Both the position numbers and the translations under genes were made by a program. 64,000 nt of DNA from JAEYFP01 sp964566545 (GTDB taxonomy: Bacteria; Bacillota; Clostridia; Lachnospirales; Lachnospiraceae). Below, piece after piece: positions 61,678 through 64,000 of this stretch (its first letter is position 1; each line of letters begins with the position of its first letter). The stretch lies in the NCBI GenBank assembly GCA_964566545.1, contig CAZMIX010000007.1, positions 1-64,000 of the forward strand, read 5' to 3'. The notes under the pieces are model-generated. The model did no database searches. It saw nothing but the letters and a program-made list of their open reading frames with translations, and was not told the origin of the DNA.

Positions 61678-62800
61678 ATCGGGCAGAAATTATGTCGGTG
61701 TTCTCTCTTCCTTGTTTGCAATTGTGATTGGCCTGTTAGTTGGTCTTGTCGTACTGCTTATCTGCAATCCGAGACAGGCCTTTCCGGGCTTTGCTACAAT
61801 TCTGACAGGCGCCCTGACGCATGGCTTGAAAGGAGTCGGACAAGTATTCTATTATGCCACGCCAATCATTCTGACGGGTCTTTCCGTCGGCTTCGCTTTT
61901 AAAACCGGCCTGTTCAATATCGGTTCCTCGGGACAGTTCATCGTAGGCGGCTTCGGCGCGGTCTATGTCGGTATCATGATGAAGAATCTCGGCGGCATCC
62001 ACTGGGTGGTCGCCCTGCTCGCTTCCATTCTGTTCGGCGCGGTCTGGGGACTGCTCCCTGGCATCTTGAAAGCATATTTCAACGTAAGTGAGGTCATTTC
62101 CTCCATCATGATGAATTACATCGGCATGTATCTCGTCAACTGGACGGTGAAAAGCACGAAACCGCTGTTCAACAACCTGCGTAACGAATCGCATCCCGTT
62201 GCCAAAACTGCTAATATTCCCAATATGGGACTGAGTAAAATTTTTCCTGACTCCAGCGTAAACGGCGGCATTATCCTTGCGATCATTATGGTCATTATCA
62301 TTTATATCGTTTTATACCGTACAACCTTCGGATATGAGCTGCAGGCCTGCGGCTTTAACCGTGACGCCAGCAAATTTGCAGGGATCAATGAAAAGCGCGG
62401 CATTGTCCTTTCCATGACAATTGCGGGCGCTATTTCCGGTATGGCGGGCGGTCTTTTGTATCTGGCAGGTACGGGAAAGCATATCGAAATCGTAGATACG
62501 ATCGCGGACGAAGGCTTTACCGGCATTTCCGTAGCGATGCTCGGCCTCTCCCATCCGATCGGCGTGCTGCTTTCCGGTATTTTCATCGCTTATCTGACAG
62601 CCGGGGGATTTTATTTACAGCTTTATGAATTTTCAACAGAAATTATCGATATTATCATTGCCGTAATTATTTACTTCAGTGCTTTTTCGCTGATCATTAA
62701 AACCTTTATTGTGAAAAGCCGGGTAATGCGGGCTGAAAAGAAAGCGGAATCCCCGCCAAAACCCGAATCGGCCGAAAAAGGAGGGGAGGAAACATTATGA
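61667..62800 (+). CDS. ABC transporter permease, nucleoside type (first)
   Basis: 377 aa from the ATG at 61667, with GAAGGAGGAA upstream and overlapping the ATPase 3' end. About ten transmembrane helices and the BPD_transp_2 fold: ALTHGLKGVGQVFYYATPII, GLFNIGSSGQFIVGGFGAVY, LPGILKAYFNVSEVISSIMM and CGFNRDASKFAGINEKRGIV. Cytoplasmic tail rich in Lys/Glu/Pro. Confidence 0.94.
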   Translation: MKNKSGRNYVGVLSSLFAIVIGLLVGLVVLLICNPRQAFPGFATILTGALTHGLKGVGQVFYYATPIILTGLSVGFAFKTGLFNIGSSGQFIVGGFGAVYVGIMMKNLGGIHWVVALLASILFGAVWGLLPGILKAYFNVSEVISSIMMNYIGMYLVNWTVKSTKPLFNNLRNESHPVAKTANIPNMGLSKIFPDSSVNGGIILAIIMVIIIYIVLYRTTFGYELQACGFNRDASKFAGINEKRGIVLSMTIAGAISGMAGGLLYLAGTGKHIEIVDTIADEGFTGISVAMLGLSHPIGVLLSGIFIAYLTAGGFYLQLYEFSTEIIDIIIAVIIYFSAFSLIIKTFIVKSRVMRAEKKAESPPKPESAEKGGEETL

Positions 62801-63750
62801 ATGTGATTTATTTTATTTTTCAGCAGATGATGTTTTTTACAATTCCTTTGTTGATCGTAGCGATCGGCGGTATGTTTTCAGAGCGAAGCGGCGTTGTCAA
62901 TATTGCGTTAGAGGGTATTATGACGATGGGCGCGTTTTGCAGCATCCTGTATCTGAATCTGTCCGGCGGCAAAATGAGCGGTCAGGGACAGCTATTGATC
63001 GCAATTTTAATCGCGATGGTTTCCGGCATGCTCTTCTCGCTGTTCCACGCTTATGCGGCGATCCATATGAAAGCCGATCAGGTCATTTCCGGTACGGCGC
63101 TCAACATGTTTGCCCCGGCCTTTGCGATCTTCGTTGCCCGCGTCATTCAAGGCGTGCAGCAGATCCAGTTTGTCAATACGTTCCGTATTTCTTCCGTTCC
63201 GGTGCTTGGCAGCATCCCGTTTCTCGGTCCGCTGCTGTTCCAGAACACCTACATTACGACCTATATCGGAATCGCGATTCTGATCCTTTCATGGGTTGTA
63301 CTATACAAAATGCGCTTCGGACTAAGACTGCGCGCATGCGGGGAGCATCCGCAGGCTGCGGACAGTGCGGGCATCAATGTATATAAAATGCAATATGCGG
63401 GTGTTTTGATTTCCGGCGCGCTCGGCGGGCTTGGCGGACTTGTCTTTGTCGTTCCGACTTCGACAAACTTTAATGCGACCGTGAGCGGCTATGGTTTCCT
63501 CGCTCTGGCTGTGTTGATCTTCGGCCAGTGGAAGCCGTGGAAAATCATGTGGGCTTCCCTGTTCTTCGGTCTGATGAAAGCGATCGCCTCGGCTTACTCA
63601 GGCATCCCGTTCCTCGCTGCGCTGAACATCCCGAGCTACCTGTATAAGATGATTCCTTACATCGCAACGCTGGTCGTTTTGATCTTTACCTCCAAGAACA
63701 GCCAGGCGCCGAAGGCATCGGGCGTTCCGTATGATAAAGGTGCGAGATAA
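62797..63750 (+). CDS. ABC transporter permease, nucleoside type (second)
   Basis: 317 aa, ATGA overlap with the first permease. BPD_transp_2 family: PLLIVAIGGMFSERSGVVNI, ALEGIMTMGAFCSILY, MKADQVISGTALNMFAPAFA, LRACGEHPQAADSAGINVYK and SGALGGLGGLVFVV. The two permeases probably form a heterodimer with the two-domain ATPase; together with the BMP lipoprotein they make a complete importer. Confidence 0.94.
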   Translation: MNVIYFIFQQMMFFTIPLLIVAIGGMFSERSGVVNIALEGIMTMGAFCSILYLNLSGGKMSGQGQLLIAILIAMVSGMLFSLFHAYAAIHMKADQVISGTALNMFAPAFAIFVARVIQGVQQIQFVNTFRISSVPVLGSIPFLGPLLFQNTYITTYIGIAILILSWVVLYKMRFGLRLRACGEHPQAADSAGINVYKMQYAGVLISGALGGLGGLVFVVPTSTNFNATVSGYGFLALAVLIFGQWKPWKIMWASLFFGLMKAIASAYSGIPFLAALNIPSYLYKMIPYIATLVVLIFTSKNSQAPKASGVPYDKGAR

Positions 63751-63858
63751 GAACAAAAGTGTGATTTGCGCACTCCCGCAGTCAGATATTCCGGCAGCAC
63801 AGCTTTTGTTTTGCGCGTGCAACTACGCATACAATTTTCAAGGTCTTTCGTATGTAAT

Positions 63859-63900
63859 AAAAACAAGAGGGTGTCCGTGATATGACTCCCTCTTGTTTTT
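63859..63900. terminator. Bidirectional terminator between the ABC operon and the degV-like gene
   Basis: AAACAAGAGGG (63861-63871) and CCCTCTTGTTT (63888-63898) form a perfect stem with A- and T-runs on both sides. Confidence 0.88.
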
Positions 63901-63923
63901 ATTATATGAATTTTGATTTAAGT

Positions 63924-64000
63924 CTATTCCTTGGAAACATAGAATACGCCGATTGCGTCGGGACCGGAATAGGTACCAACTACAGAACCCATACAGACAT
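63924..64000 (-). CDS. DegV-family protein, C-terminal end only
   Basis: The last 25 residues are in the window (CMGSVVGTYSGPDAIGVFYV, then SKE and a TAG stop). G-(S/A)-V-(V/I)-G-T-x-x-G-P-x-A-(I/L)-G is the DegV family C-terminal signature; these proteins bind fatty acids for FakA kinase. The rest lies beyond the right edge. Confidence 0.75.
   Translation of the reverse strand, partial: VCMGSVVGTYSGPDAIGVFYVSKE

Noticed and set aside
1..64000. Mobile element, prophage or defence island
   Set aside because: No transposase, integrase, phage structural, restriction or CRISPR-associated genes, and no attachment-site-like repeats at the tRNA-Trp gene.

Overview
The window looks like chromosomal DNA of an anaerobic, low-to-moderate GC Gram-positive bacterium of the Clostridia, most like a Lachnospiraceae gut commensal. 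This is an inference from gene content: AddAB instead of RecBCD, LL-diaminopimelate aminotransferase (DapL), a type III glutamine synthetase beside a type I enzyme, an archaeal-type AspRS linked to GatCAB under a T-box, an ECF-type ThiT under a TPP riboswitch, DUF6179/DUF5067 proteins and a PdaB-like deacetylase. Nearly all of it is housekeeping and metabolic. I see no integrase, transposase, prophage, CRISPR array, rRNA operon or defence island.

Layout. 1-2.9 kb (minus): envelope glycan genes, namely an acyltransferase cut by the window edge, a GT2 glycosyltransferase and a membrane-anchored protein. 3.0-3.9 kb (plus): TPP riboswitch and thiT. 3.9-13.3 kb (minus): addA, addB and a clostripain-family protease, with a palindromic promoter upstream. 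13.5-17.4 kb (plus): nitrogen locus with a type III glutamine synthetase behind a leader terminator, followed by an Amt-PII gene whose 5' end and PII domain both look deleted. 17.4-23.0 kb (minus): glnA, an ANTAR regulator, dapF and dapL, then a structured intergenic RNA and an EF-hand protein. 23.6-33.7 kb (minus): a long tightly packed gene run (unknown 150-aa protein, c-di-GMP phosphodiesterase-like protein, hflK, hflC, aspartate aminotransferase, hisC, methyltransferase, hslO, nadE). It shares an overlapping divergent promoter with a plus-strand GT-C-like membrane protein at 33.8 kb.

35.5-38.7 kb holds a lipoprotein, a DHH phosphoesterase with an extra C-terminal domain and a small membrane protein. 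38.9 kb is a tRNA-Trp with its own promoter and terminator. 39-44.3 kb (minus) is T-box, aspS, gatC, gatA, gatB, a pathway making Asn-tRNA by transamidation (and possibly Gln-tRNA). 44.3-47.1 kb encodes the TrkH/TrkA potassium system. 47.3-50.3 kb holds a Nudix protein, DUF5067 and DUF6179 proteins and a coiled-coil protein with perfect 39-bp repeats. 50.5-55.2 kb (plus) is a carbohydrate locus: AraC regulator, GPH-type transporter, GH3 glycosidase. 55.2-58.7 kb has a polysaccharide deacetylase, LemA and a DUF2207 membrane protein. 58.7-63.8 kb (plus) is a BMP-family nucleoside-type ABC transporter operon. The window ends in the 3' end of a minus-strand DegV-family gene.

The signals most worth a second look are regulatory or structural: the glnN-amt junction, where a strong terminator runs straight into the middle of Amt transmembrane segment 1; the PII domain without its T-loop; the three-armed alternative-pairing RNA upstream of the EF-hand gene; the Asn T-box followed by a second terminator-like hairpin; and several long palindromes at promoters.
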